Shown here piece by piece: positions 25,001 through 39,300 of a DNA stretch of 64,000 nucleotides (positions within the stretch are counted from its first letter, which is position 1; each line of letters starts with the position of its first letter). The notes under the pieces were generated by a model that saw nothing but the letters and a program-made list of their open reading frames with translations, was not told where the DNA came from and did no database searches. This DNA is from Siderastrea radians (taxonomy: Eukaryota > Cnidaria > Anthozoa > Scleractinia > Rhizangiidae), in contig OZ024897.1 in NCBI GenBank assembly GCA_964017195.1, forward strand, positions 39,494,336 to 39,558,335. The letters are read 5' to 3'. Position numbers and translations under genes: made by a program.

Positions 25001-28000
25001 CACTCCTGTTAAAACGTTTCCAAACAAACTAGTAACTTAAAGTTGTTCTTAAAATCAAATGTGTCACTGGTTGAAGATCCTCTTTTTCGACAAATTTACA
25101 TGATTCCGGATTTGATCACTTAGTAGTACGTTGAGAATGCTTGTATTGCAGAAGATTCCGCTTTTTATGCAAAACTCAAAGTACACGAGAAACAAACTCT
25201 TCAATTAATGTAATTAGACTCTCAGAACGGAGAGAAATGAAACCGAATAAAAACTCAGAATTTTAAACTGCATCCCTGAATATGATAATCAATAAATAAA
25301 CGTTGCTATCTCTTGCTGAATCATTGATAATAAAACCACTCTTATGGCCAAAATGTTAAACTCTTCGTGTGTTTTCGGTACTCTATAAATCCAGATTTCA
25401 CTGATCACAGTTGCACTTTGTAGTCACTCACTTTAATGCTAGCTGAAAATTGCTTTAAAACTCACAGTAAGCGATAACTTTTTATGATAAAGTTCCTTCA
25501 TTGATGAAGGGAATTTCGCATTCCATTTAAAATCACTCTTGTTCAAGTTCTTGACTTCACAGTATGTTTCAATTTTTGATGAGAAAATATCTGGAAAGAA
25601 CTAGCAATTTCTCTTTGTTTAACAGACTGTCGGATGTTTCGCCTCTCAAAACGCAAGGTGAAAAACCAATTAGTTTTTCGCGCTAATTTACTGCTTTTAA
25701 AATGTAACCAATAAATAAATTACAACTTTCCGACAGTTTTTTAGTAAACCGAAATTATTGCATTTTTTCTTGATTCCACTTACGTACTCAGGCCTTTTTT
25801 TTTTCAGCAATACCGTGTAAAGCCTTTTTTTTTTCAGCAATACCGTGTAAAAAACAGATTTTAAGACCGCGCGTGAGAAACCCAGTCATCAGTATTCAAT
25901 TATTTAATTAAAGCGTATGCACGAAGTGTGACGAGTGGTAGCGATTTTGCGCGAAATATTCATGAATAGGCTCTTCAGTAAAACATTCAGTGTCTGAATA
26001 AATAATTACACGTGCGTTAAATCGTGTGGCACGGATGTCGTGTGTCTTATTTCAAGCATTTTTTTAATTAAAAAAAAAGACATACTGTCGAAGTCCGGAT
26101 TTTCCAACATTAAAACGTTAATAGAAACTTTTTATAGGTTTTCCAACAAAACACAACAAAAATTAAATAATATTCTTTATAGGTAACACAGAGCTTCGGA
26201 AACGCTTATATTCTTCAATCCATATATTTTGCGATCTCTAAATTACAACGAATTGTTGTTGTTTTCTGGATAGCGAAAAATAGCTGCTAGAATTTAATTT
26301 CCATAATTAGCATAATAAAAAAATCGGTAAGCCTTCGGAAGCCCTAAAAACACCAATTTTGTGTCCAAGAATACAGCGCGGACATAGAATTTCCTGAACT
26401 GACACAACAGGCAGATTTACTAGGTGTATTGTAGATTGTCACAACAGAAGCAGTTTTATCAGGCAGGCTTTTATACAGGATATTGAAGGCTTCGTCATAT
26501 TTAAGGGAACTATGTCACGGTATTTTCATTCATATTAATTTTCTGATCTGACAAAATTATTTTCTTCCTGAAGGGAGCCTCAAAATAATAGTTGCCTAAG
26601 GTAGAAAAAAAGAAGTAATAATAAACAAAAACTTAACAAGGATGGTTACGACTGAGGGAGATCAAGAGGGATTACAAATGATGAACTTGAAAAAATTGCC
26701 AATTTTTTCAAGATGCGTTATCCTTGACGTAGCTCTTTTAAACAAGGACGATTTTACTCATTTAAAAGCTTACAACTTTCAATGGCACCCGAAATCCCAT
26801 AATCGGCTTCTGTTGTGACACAATAGAGGTTTTAACTGATCAATGAGTGGCAATATCAAGAAGCGTTGTCTTCTCCACGAGGAGAAAACTTGGACACGGA
26901 GTTGCGTTTTGCAAAATCTTAACTTTGGAAGCTCAAAGCATCGCAAAGAAGCACAATCTATCAAACGAAAACAACCTTGTTGCACTTCCACCATTCCTCA
27001 AGCTCTCTATTACGTTCAACGGAATCGGCTCCCAAACGTTCAACATATAAAGCTTGTTAACGTAAGACCTCCACCAAAAGTTTGCCTTATAAATTTATTC
27101 ATGAGCAGCTTGTCACCCACGGCCTTAAGTGCGGCCTCGTGCGCGTGTTCCGATCAGCATAAGATGAGCTCTGTCTACGGGAACTGAAAGTTTTTCATTA
27201 TAGATAGTCTACACTGAGTTTACGGACGTTTCAGTTGCATCTTCAAATGCCCAGCAGTTAAAACAGTATTTTTTGAAATGACTTAAAACTCGTTGAAGCC
27301 CAAGATCATTTTCGGCCGCGGTGGTTTTTGAACACCACAATAGAATGAGCACCAACTCGTCAACGAATAAGACTATGCTGTCACAAGGTTGCAGTTTTCG
27401 TCTTACTGATAATGGAATGCCAGAATGGAGACCAAGCTTCCTTACCAGTGAAATGTCAACCACGCTTATATCGCTAACAATCATTAACCTGCTGGTATGT
27501 CCATGTACCATATTTTTAACATCCTTGTAATGATGGCCGTCAAAACAAATTCTTGGCTCAGAAACAAGTACAACGCACTGCTCGCCTGTTTAGCGGGAAC
27601 TGACTTGATGACTGGCGTGCTAGGACGACCAGTTTTAATTGCAAATCAAATATATCGCCTCACAGGTGCAGGTACCTTCGCATCTGACTTTTGCGGTCTC
27701 CGAAACATAACTTCTAGGACATCCGCCGTCGCATCATTTCAACATTTGATACTAATAAGTATCGAGGGGTATATCGCAATAAAATACTCCTATAAATACC
27801 ATGCTATCATCACTAAACGTCGCTTGGTCAGGGCTGTTTTGACAGCCTGGTCCCTTGTGGTTTTTCCTTCTTTTTTTTCAATATTTGTTAACAGTTCTAG
27901 CATTTTCTTTCCCATTTTTCGCTGAGTATTTGTGTTCCGAGTTATTTATTGTCACATCACTGTTTATCACGAAGCTCGTAAACAGATGTTGGAAATCAAG

Positions 28001-31000
28001 ACCCAGCAAGTTTCTGCCGAGGCCAAAGAAACTTTTTTAAAGGAAAACAAAGCTTTGAAAACCACTTCGTTTGTCATTGCAGCAGCGTTGGTTACCTCTG
28101 TGCCCATAATTTGCTTCAGAGCCTTCTCAAAATCACAGATTAGTTCACCTGTCGTGTTATTGGCACTGGAGGCAGGGTTGGAATCCCTAACGCTTTTTAA
28201 CTCAGTCTGTAACCCGCTTATCGACTGCGCAAGAAGCAGGGAATATCGAGCAGCTTTTAAGAAGCTGTTGGGATTACAAGAAAACGTTGTTGAACCTCAG
28301 GCTTTAGAGCTAATAATAATAATATGCATTTATAGCTAACTTAGATTCATGCAGCGTTTATATCCTGAGATAGCTCATTACAGCCTGACCACATAACTAG
28401 CTTGGAGAATGAACTCAGTAGCGTTCACCCAGATTAGCGGTAAACTGTTAACGTATGATTGACCTCAAAATATAAGTAATCTTTAAAGACGTGTTAATGA
28501 AGGAGCAAGCTAGTTAAAAATGCATGTTGTGACCACACGATGTATAGGGAATTGAATATTTTCTCTAGTGCTAAGTGGCTAATTTTGGCACTCAATAAGA
28601 GGAGGGACACATACCGTGTGGCACTAAATTTTTGCGGGAGTTTAATTTTGCCAATGGGTGATTTTTTATGTTTTACGGGAATTAATTTTTGCGATTGAAA
28701 GAAACTGGTTTTTCTTGCTGGGAATTAATTTGTAATTGCAGCATTCTTGATTTTTGAGTACAAACATATATTTTCCGGGCTTATAAGTGCTTAAGATGCG
28801 TTGGTGGGGAAGGGAACTAAAATTTAAAAATGAAAGATTATTGGAAACATTAGTCGGCTTTTAATTTAAAGATTTATTATGGCAGCTGAAACTGTTATAT
28901 ACTTTTTTTCAGTTTTTCACTCTGATCAAAAATCCCTTCCTAATTTTTTTTTGACAGTAACCTTGCATGGCTGTTTACAAATTCTTTTTTTCTATGGATA
29001 ATTCATGATTCTAAATTTGACCAATTACTGCCAAGGTTTACCGTGAAGAAGTGGTCCTACTCATTATAAAGTTGACATCACATTGTCCTTTACAACAAAA
29101 AAATGAAAAAAGAAACCGTCACTAAATATTTTATCGAGACAGAAAAAGAGGCATGATGCGACAGAGCCAGGATTTTATTTGACTTTGAAAATCACACTTT
29201 ACAAGACAGGCTCATTAAGATTAAACAGACAACAATCTTGATCATTCTGTTATGTAATTTGTGTAACAATTAGTTAACAAAATTATAATTAGTAATGACT
29301 GAATATTTTGGGGCAATAATCCCCAAAATCGAGTTAAGCTCACTGCACTATTTTTTTTCTCGAGAACTAATTCCCACTACCGGGAAAATTTCCACTTCAA
29401 ACTACAGCAAAAAAAATTTCTCCTTTCCACTTCGCTGTAGCAGTGTAACCTTCTGCTACCTTCTCCTCGCTATGAACTTTCCTCCCAAACTGTTTGCAAA
29501 AGTTATTTTCTCTCCAAATGGAGAACAAACTGCATGCAATGATAGCAAAAATCAGGCAAGGGCGTCAGTTAGACCTCTCTCTAACACATGGTCACCAGGC
29601 TGCGGCGAGCCGGTTCAGGATGTAAACGTTGCATGAACGAAGGTCACAAAACGTTTCATTTCCAAATTTTTTATCTCTTTTTCAGTGTCAGTCCGCCGGG
29701 ACTGAAAAAAGATTATCATGGTTTAGTTTTGAGCATGAGGCTTAGAGAAGGACAAATCGCTTACTGCAGCTGTTGTTTTGGATGTCTGATTTGCTCGAAT
29801 TTTCTTACTTTTCCCCACGTTGTGGCAAAATCTGTGAGTATATTTTCGTTTCTAGTAGGTATTTTTCTTCGTTTCATAAGCTATTATTTTCTTCTTTGCA
29901 CGTTTGTTATTTTTATTTTCACATGTACATGTAAGTCGAACCATTTCACCGCCCATTTCACCGTTCAGAAACCTTCAGTAGCTTCACCGTGTAAATCTCA
30001 AGTCAAGCTGCTCTTAGAGGAAGTTTGTTTGAATAAATTCTACAATGAATTTAAGTAAGCTCTAAAGCAGGTTCAACAACGTTTTCTTGTAATCCCAGCA
30101 GCTTCTTAACAGCTGCTCGATACTCCCTGCTTCTTGCGCAGTAGATGAGCGGGTTACAGACTGCGTTAAAAAGCGCGAGGGATTCCAACACTGCCTCCAG
30201 TGCAAATAACCTAACCAGTGAAGTTATGTGAGATGTTAAGACAGCTCTGAAGAACGTCAGGGGCAAAAAAGTAACCAACGCTGCTCCAATGACAAACGAA
30301 GTGGTTTTCAAAGCTTTGTTTTCCTTTAAAAATGATTCTTTGGTCTCGGCGGGAACTTGCTGGGTCTTGATTTTCAACATCTGCTTGCTGGCCTCATGAT
30401 AAACAGCGATGTGGCAAAAAATAAGAGCACATATACTAGATAGTACTGTCACCACGCGTAAAATGTTAAAGAAAACACTAGAAGTGCTGGCAAATATTGA
30501 AAATAAAGAGGGAAAAATTGCGATTGACCAGGCTGTGAAAACAGCCCCGACCAAGCGACGTTTAGTGATGATGTCATGGTATCTATACATGTATTTTATT
30601 GCGATATATCGCTCGATACTTATCAACGTCAAATGTTGCATTGAAGCGATACCTGGAATCCCAGATGTAATGGGTCGAAGCCCGCAAAAGCCAGATGCGA
30701 AGCTGCCTGCACCTGTGAGACGATATATTTGATTTGCAATGAAAACTGGTTGTCCCAGCACTCCTGTTATTAAATCAGTTCCCGCTAAACAGGCCAGCAG
30801 TGCGTTGTACGTGTTTCTAAGCCGAGAATTTGTTTTGACGGCCATCATTACAAGGATGTTAAAAAATATGGTACATGGACATACGAGCAAGTTAATGATT
30901 GTTACCGATATAAGCGTGGCTGACATTTCACTGGTAAGGAAGCTTGGTCTCCATTCCGGCATTCCATTTTGGGCAAGATGAAAACTGCAACCGTCTGACA

Positions 31001-33270
31001 GCATTGTCCCATTTGTCGAGTTCATTCTCACTATGTTCATTCTCTGCGTTCACTGAAATTTATTGTTTCAACTCACCTTTGACTAGTTAAATCTCTGTTT
31101 CGAAACATCTATAGAGTGGCTAAGCCCTGTCGTAATAAACTCGGACTGATTCTCTATTTTATGACGGTCGGAACACGAATAGGCCAATTGAAGAATCTGT
31201 TTGTTGTTTTACTGAAGAAAAAGCTCGCGCACATAAGTTGAGCGGAGCCTAGAAAGAGAGCCCTCGATAAGTTGTGGCGAGTTGTACGTTTAATTATTGG
31301 TCACGATTTAAAAGCAGTACTTAGCGCGGCAAGCGTGAAAAAGCTAAGAAAGTGACTGATTCTTCCAGCACTACGTATTTTGAAGGGCTTGAAATTCGGC
31401 AGGCGGTAAGACAAAGGTTAAGTTCAGTTCAGTTCTTTCAAGAAATTCTTTCATCAAACTTACTTTGAAGTCAAGAGTCTTAACAAGTGCATGTAATTTC
31501 ATATGGAATTTCCCCTCAGCAATGACGCAAATACAATTTCGCAATTATGGAGAAGATTAATTCTCTGTTACTTTTAAAATTTAAAGGAGATTTTTGCCAG
31601 AGATCATCACCTAATACGTATAGAAAGTGTTCAAATCTGGAATCATCCAAAACATAGCATGTAAACTAATTTTTAACCTTCAGTTTATTTCCATCATCAT
31701 AAACAACATTTATGTGTATTTGTTGATTTAGCATGTTTAGGAGACAATTTAAAAATCTGGTTTTTAATAGGAGCGAAAAGGAAAGTCTATTGCTAAATAT
31801 CTGCTTGCATAATCGCCTCTTAACGATACGTAGCAACCGTGTCCTCACCTAATGCAGAGTATGGAAATGTTGATATTCAAAGGAGTGGCCATCCTAACTT
31901 ATAGAAATTTGCGTATGAGCCAAGAACGTAAAATTAAAACCGAGAACTGTTTTCTCTCTTAGTAGCCAAAAACTTTGCATTTATTCTGCGATAGCACCTG
32001 ATAATGACGCAATTTCTTAGCAAGGTAAAACCCTTAGCGGACCTGGGTTTTGAAAGATGAAGCTGAGAGAAGAGTAACTGTAACTTCTGCTAAACGCAAA
32101 GCTTGTGACTGACAACTAGAAATCAGTTTCAATTATCGTTTCCTCTAATATCGATAAAATCCTACAAGACAAAATGCAGATCTCAAGATCGAACGACAGA
32201 GAAACGCAAGCTACCTTTAATTCGGGGCAAAACTGTTTTTTTTTTGTAATTTGGAAAAATTCCCCCAATATTTTCCCCAGTACGGACCAGGACGAGCTAG
32301 TTAAGTAAAGATAAACAGACACGCTGGAAAGACCTTTATTTGACACAGACCAGTCAAGTTTGTTAATTCTTTTCGAAAACATTAATCAGTAAACTGATAC
32401 ATTCGTGAGCAGTCCATCGTAGCGGCCTGGTAGCCCTTTCAGGGAATTAAAGTGTATATATCCTTTATACGCTAACCTGAGAGGTTTATTTACGACTGTT
32501 TCAAGAGCGTTGGGGGAAAAGGTAATTAAAATTTAAAAATTAACGATGAGTGGGAAGGTCAGCTTATAGCTTGCATTTAATTTAATTCACCATGGCAGCT
32601 GGTTCTTTGTTTTCCTTTCTGCTCGCTCCTGTTAAAACCTTTTCAAACAAACTAGTAACTTAAAGTTGTTCTTAAAATCAAATGTGTCACTGGCTAAAGA
32701 TCCTCTTTTTCGACAAATTTCTGATTCCGGATTTTATCACTTAGTAGTACCTTGAGAATGCTTGCATTGCAGAAAATTGCCGCTTTTTATGCAAAACTCA
32801 AAGTACACGAGAAACAAACTCTTCAATTAAAGTAATTAGACTCTCAGAACGGAGAGAAGTGAAACCGCTAATGGACATTAAAATTTGATTTAATTGATGT
32901 TACTTCAGCTGATGTTTTTCCGGTACACGCCTATTTCCTTTCGATTAAAAACTCAGAACTTTTAATTGCGTTCCTGAATATGACAAATCAATAAATAAAC
33001 GTTTCTAGCCCTTACTAATGATAATAAAACCATTCTATTGGCCAAAAGGTTAAACTCTCCGTGTCTTTTCGGTACTGTATAAATCCAGATTTCATGCTCA
33101 CTCATAGTAAGCGATTAATAACTTTTTTTTAATTAAAGTGCCTTCACTGATGAAGGGAATTTCTGATTCCACTTAAAATCACTCTTGTTCAAGTCTTGCT
33201 TCACAGTAAGTTTCAATTTTTGATGAGAAATATGCCAGTGCCTTCACTGATGAAGGGGATTTCGGATTCC

Positions 33271-33308
<38 letters not shown>

Positions 33309-36300
33309 CTTTATTAAGAAGTAAAATCATTGCAGCCCCCGGGCCGACTGAAATGTGACCTCCTTTACAGTCAAGTCTTGACTTCACAGTGAGTTTCAAT
33401 TTTTGATGAGAAATATCTGGAAAGAATTAGCAATTTCTCGTTGTTTAACAGACTGTCGGATGTCATTAAAGATGTGTTTATTGTTCATCGTGGTGTAAGA
33501 TAGGTAAGATGAACGTTTATTCGTTTGTCTCACGATGGAATCGCTTTGAGTTGTTGGTCGCGACTTTCGACTGCAATACTGCTAGTCTTCATCAGGCGAT
33601 GAGGCCAATTGTTTACGTGTCGCTATTTGTAGCATGATGGTTCGCTGCTATTGGTGCATTTCGATCCTCATTATTATTCCGACTATTAGATGTTGTTCCC
33701 TCACAGGTCCGTTTTGTGGTTGGTCGGCTGTTGTGCTTTCTGATCGTAAGTATCCAAGCTTCTGGAATTTCGATTCCGTTATCTCTATTGATGTTATTAG
33801 GATGAAGTCTTATATGGATAGCCTCTTTGATCCTACGTGTGTACCAGTGAGGGTCACGATCAATAAACTTAACTTCTTTCCAAATAGGAAGATGCCCCGT
33901 TTCGTTAGCGTGTTCCGAAACTGCGGAGGTTTGCGTACGAGCAAGCCGTATGTCTCTGTCGTGTTCTTTTATCCTGTCTTGCATCGCTCTCCCTGTTTCC
34001 CCGATGTATACTTTGCCGCACTCACATGGAATTTTATAGACGACACCGTCTTGTTTAGTTGGTTCAAGGGTGTCTTTCGGTCGCACTAAGTGAGACCTAA
34101 GAGTTGTGTCTGATTTGAAGACGGTGCGTACGCCTTGTTGTTGTAGGCAGCGGCGAAGAACCTCTGATACACCTTTTATGTAGGGTACGGTAGAACCGCA
34201 GTAGATTTAAATTCCTGCGTAGGTTCTTTGTTGGTTGTTGGTCTTGTTGTCTTTGTGAGCTTTCGTACAAATGAAGAAGGATATCCGTTCGAAACAAGTA
34301 CCGATGATAAATGTTTCTTTTCTTTAGAGATAGCTGATGGTTAAGATGTGAGGTGTTTGGCTCGGAACAACATGCTGTGAGGGAACAACATCTAGTAGTC
34401 GGAATAATAATGAGGATCAAAATGCACCAATAGCAGCGAACCATCATACTACAAATAGCGACACGTAAACAATTGACCTCATCGCCTGATGAAGACTAGT
34501 AGTATTGCAGTCGAAACGTCGCGATCAACAACTCAAAGCGATTCCATCGTGAGACAAACGAATAAACGTTCAGACTGTCGGATGTTTCGCCTTTCAAAAC
34601 GCAAGGTGTAAAACCAATTACTTTCTCGCGCTAATTTACTGCTTTTAAAATGTAACCAGCAATCAAATGTACAACTTTCCGACAGTTTTTTAGTAAATAC
34701 TGCATTTTTTCTTCTTTTCAGCAATACCGTATAATAAACAGATTTTAAGGCTGCGGGTGAGAAACCCAGTCATCATTGTTCATTTATTTAAAGCGTATGC
34801 ACGAAGTGTGACGAATGGTAGCGATTTTGCACGAAATATTCATGCTTATAGTACAACGCTAAATTTTAGAGTGTTCTCATTAGTCGAAATCGATCACGTG
34901 ACGCGATAGTGTCTCTCCTCAGCGGGCGCCTATCAGCGCATAGTGCCCGTTTTTGGCAATTTTCGCTCGAAATTTAGCGTTGTACAATAAAAACAATTGA
35001 GTCCTTCTGTCTCAGGCCCTATGTGTGATAGGTTCCTTCAGAAATTTGATGTTCAAACTTCGTATAAGCCCTCGAACTGTGAACATCAAATGTCCTCGGG
35101 TAACCTATTACACGATAGTGCCTTCGACAGAAGAACTCTATTGTTTAAATAGGCTTTTTAGTAAAACATGCAGTGTCTGAATCAATAATTGCACGTACGT
35201 TAAATCGTGTGGCACGGACGTCTTGTATCTTCAAGCATTTTTAAATTTAAAAAAAAATACATACTGCCGAAGTCCGTCTTTTCTAACGTTAAAACGTTGT
35301 TTTCCAACAAAACACAACAAAAACTAAAATAATATTCTCTATGGCTAACATAGAGCTTGCTTCGGAAACGCTTATTACAACGAATTGTTCTTTCCTGGAC
35401 ACTGAACAATAGCTGCTAGAATTTAATTTCCATAATTAGCAAAATAAAAAATTCGGTAAGCCTTCGGAAGCCCTAAAAACACCAATTTTGCGTCCAAGAA
35501 TACAGCGCGGATATAGAATTCCCTGAACTGACACAACAGGCAGATTAACTAAGTGTATTTTAGATTCTCACAACAAAAGCAGTTTTTGCAGACAGGCTTT
35601 ATACAGGATATTGAAGGCTTCAAATTTAAAGGAACTATATCACAGTATTTGCATTCATTTTTTGATGTGACAAAATTACTTTCTTATTGAAGGAAGCCTC
35701 AAAATAATAGTTTCCTCAGGTAGAAAAACAGCAAAGAAGCAATAATAAACCAAACCTTAACAAGGATGGTTACGACTGAGGGAGATTAAGACGGATTACG
35801 AATGATAAACTTGAAAAAACTTCCGAATTTTTTCAAGATGCGTTATCCGTGACGTAGCTCCTTTAAAAATGGACGATTTTACTCATTTTTTAAAAAAGCT
35901 TACAACTTTCAATGGAACCCGAAATCCCATAATCGGCTTCTGTTGTGACACAATAGAAGTTTTAACTGATCAATGAGTGGTAAAATCAAGAAGGAGTGTC
36001 TTCTCAGCGAGGAGAAAACTTGGATACGGAGTTGCATTTTACACAATCTTAACTTTGGAATTTCAAAGCATCGCAAAGAAGCACTATCTATCAAACGAAA
36101 AACAAGCTTGTTGCACTTCTACTATCCCTCAAGCTCTATGTTGCGTTCAACGGAATCGGCTCCCAAACGTTCATGATATAAAGCTCTTTAACGAAAGGCT
36201 TCCACCAAAAGTTTGCCTTATAAATTTATTCATAAGCAGCTTCTCACCCGCGGCCTTAAGTGCGGCCTCGTCGTGTTCCGATCAGCATAAGATGAGCTCT

Positions 36301-39300
36301 GTTTACTGGAAGTGTTATTTTTTCATTATAGATAGTCTGCACTGAGTTTACGGACGTTTCAGCCAGCAGTTGAAAGAGCATTTTTTGAAATGAGTTAAAA
36401 CTCGTCAAAGCCCAAGACATTTTCGACCGCGGTGGTTTTTAAACACCACAATAGAATGAGCACCAACTCAGTCAACGAATAAGACTATGCTGTCACACGG
36501 TTGCAGTTTTCGTCTTACTGATAATGGAATGCCAGAATGGAAACCAAGCTTCCTTACCAGTGAAATGTCAGCGTTGCTTATATCGCTATCAATCATTGAC
36601 CTGCTCGTGTGTCCATGTACCATATTTTTAAACATCCTTGTAATGATGGCCGTCCAAACAAATTCTCGGATAAGAAACAAGTACAACCTAGTGCTCGCCT
36701 GTTAGCGGGAACTGACTTGATGACTGGCGTGCTAGGACAACCAGTTTTAATTGCAAATCAAATATATCGCCTCACAGGTGCAGGTACCTTCGCATCTGAC
36801 TTTTGCGGCCTCCGAAACATAACTTCTAGGACATCCGCCGTCGCATCATTTCAACATTTGATGCTAATAAGTATCGAACGGTATATCGCAATAAAATACT
36901 CTTATAGTTACCATGCTGTCATCCCTAAACGTCGCTTGGTCGGGGCTGTTTTGACAGCCTCGTTACTTGTGATTTTTCCTTCTTTTTTGTCGATATTTGT
37001 AAATAGTTCTAGCGTTATCTTTCCCATTTTTCGCGTATTCACAATAGCTCTGAGTATTTGTGTTCTTGTTTATTGTCGCATCGCTGTTTATCACGAAGCT
37101 CGTAAACAGAAGTTGGAAATCAAGACCCAGCAAGTTTCTGCCGAGGCCAAAGAAACTTTTTTAAAGGAAAACAAAGCTTTGAAAACCACTTCGTTTGTCA
37201 TTGGAGCAGCGTTGGTTACTTTTTTGCCCATAATTTGCTTCAGAGCCTTCTCAAAATCACAGATTAGTTCACTTGTCGTGTTATTTGCACTGGAAGCAGG
37301 GTTCGAATCTCTAGCGCTTTTTAACTAAGTCTGTAACCCGCTCATCTACTGCGGAAGAAGGAGGAATATCGAGCAGCTTTTAAGAAGCTGTCAGGATTAC
37401 AAGAAAACGTTGTTGAACCTCAGGCTTTAGAGCTAACTTAGATTCATGCAGCGTTTATATCCTGAGATAGCTCATTACAGCCTGATGACCACATAACTAG
37501 CTTGGAGAATGAACTAGCGTTCACTAAACACGCAGATTAGCGGTAAACTGTTAAGGTATTTAAAGACTTGCTAATGAAGGAGCGAGCTAGTTAAAAATGC
37601 ATGTTGTAACCACACGATGTATAGGGAATTGAAGATTTTCTCTAGTCCTAAGTGGCTAATTTTGACACTCAATAAGAGGAGAGGCAAAGTCGTTGATTTG
37701 GATTAAATGTTTAAGGTTAGCACTAAAGGCCGCGACAGACTAGAGAGATAGTTGTCGACAACTACGTGTATTTGACAACTTAAATGACTCGTCAAGTATA
37801 GAGCTTTTCCACACACTAGAGGCCAAACTTATCGATAACTTTGTATTTTTATGCAAGAGCTTGGTAACTAGCATGCAAGTAACGCTAGTTTCCTGGCAAC
37901 GAACACTGATGATGGCTTAGTTGTCGACAATTGTCTCACAGACTAGGAAAAGCAAGTTGTCGACGTTTGTTATCAATAACTAAATTAGTTTTCCTTTTGA
38001 AAAGGAAAAGTGTTTCAATATCTATAACTAATTTTTTTTTAATTTGTTATCGATAACTTGTTTCACACACTGCTGTGTTTTTTGTTATCGACAACTTTTT
38101 ATGATTGACAACTAAATAGTTGTCGACAGATATCTCTCTAATCTGTCGAGGTCCTTAAGGCGCTGTTACACGAGGCAATTTTTTCTGCACTTTGCAAGGC
38201 AACGGCGTTGTGAGACAAGTTGACGACCAAATTGCACGTGTAACACCCCTCTTTGCAACATGTCTCGCAGTTGCAGGAAAAGTAGACTAGGGTTCTACTT
38301 TTCCAACGTTGCAAAATACCGTATTTACTCGAAAGAGCGTCGCCATCGAATAAGCGCCGCCCCCGAATAAGCGCCGCGTTTAGGAGTGAAAATATCAATA
38401 AGCGCAGCCCCCGAATAAGCGCCGCATCCTTCCAGCAACAATGCGGCACTTATTGATTTTTGACATAGCTAATGCTGAAATGCTACTACGGCTGATATTG
38501 TTATTGCTGTTATTATTATTATTTTTTGGATGTGGAAAGAAATATAGACCTTTAAAACTAACTTTTTATTGCGTTCTTCCTATGCTATTGTTATGAACAA
38601 AACAAAGATTAAGAATGATTACATCGGACTATGTTATTGGCAAGTAGGCAGTTTTAAATAAGCGCCGCCCTCAAATGAGAGCCACACCGACAAGTTGAAA
38701 AATTTAATAAGGGCCGCGGCGCTCTTTCGAGTAAATACGGTAAGTTGCTACGTGTAACATGTATCCTGCAACTTGCCTCGCGATGCTCTCGTCATCTGTT
38801 GCGTTGCAAGTTGCAGAAAAAATTGCCTCGTGTGACAGTGCCCTTAGTCTAAATTTTTTGAACCTGCTTTGCGAAGAGTGATTCAAATAAAATTCAGGTC
38901 CTGTCGCATTATATCTTGCCTTTACTCAATTGTAACAATTTATAACAAAATTTATTCAGTCAATAAAAGAGAAGACAAAAAAAACTGACATTAATTTTGT
39001 CACATAATTTATTAACCTGTTTTCGAAAGGTTCTCTTGGTCCTCTTGTCCTTGTCTTGTAGCTGAGGAAAAGGTCCCGACATTTTCGGCCAGATCTAACT
39101 TAATGGTTTAGTCTTCGTGGACAAAATTAAACCTAGCCTACACCGGCCGGACTCATTTTGTGTTCTTATACAGAGGGGGGGGTGGGGCACGGGGCGGAAA
39201 CCCACGGCAAAACGGCAGAGAAGTCAAAGGGAAACAGGAAAACAAATGCTTCATTGTGTTATAATTCAGAGTAAGAAGAGCACCGGAGCCAGCAAAACTG

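Larger units (their letters stand above)
21215..28615. repeat. Segmental duplication, unit 1 (GPCR pair)
   Basis: Boundaries are approximate. This block and the next one are colinear, diverged copies. Each has a minus-strand class A GPCR, the same non-coding middle (for example gtagcacctgataatgacgc, tcaccatggcagctg and aggatggttacgactgaggg), then a plus-strand GPCR and the same trailing sequence (gcagattagcggtaaactg). Size differences come from later insertions and a local triplication. Confidence 0.85.
28780..37690. repeat. Segmental duplication, unit 2 (GPCR pair)
   Basis: Second copy of the unit starting near 21.2 kb, longer because of later insertions: a Penelope-like element, two palindromic elements and a LINE tail. 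Boundaries are approximate. Confidence 0.85.

Noticed and set aside
26843..27187. Frames with similar peptides upstream of both plus-strand receptors
   Set aside because: The two units keep different frames open and differ by indels; probably non-coding leader or promoter DNA.
33634..34089. Long plus-strand frame across the Penelope-like remnant
   Set aside because: Antisense to the GIY-YIG coding sequence, which has clear family motifs on the other strand.
38138..38886. Minus-strand open frames between 38.1 and 38.9 kb
   Set aside because: They fall in the nested MITEs and translate the aataagcgccgc repeats.
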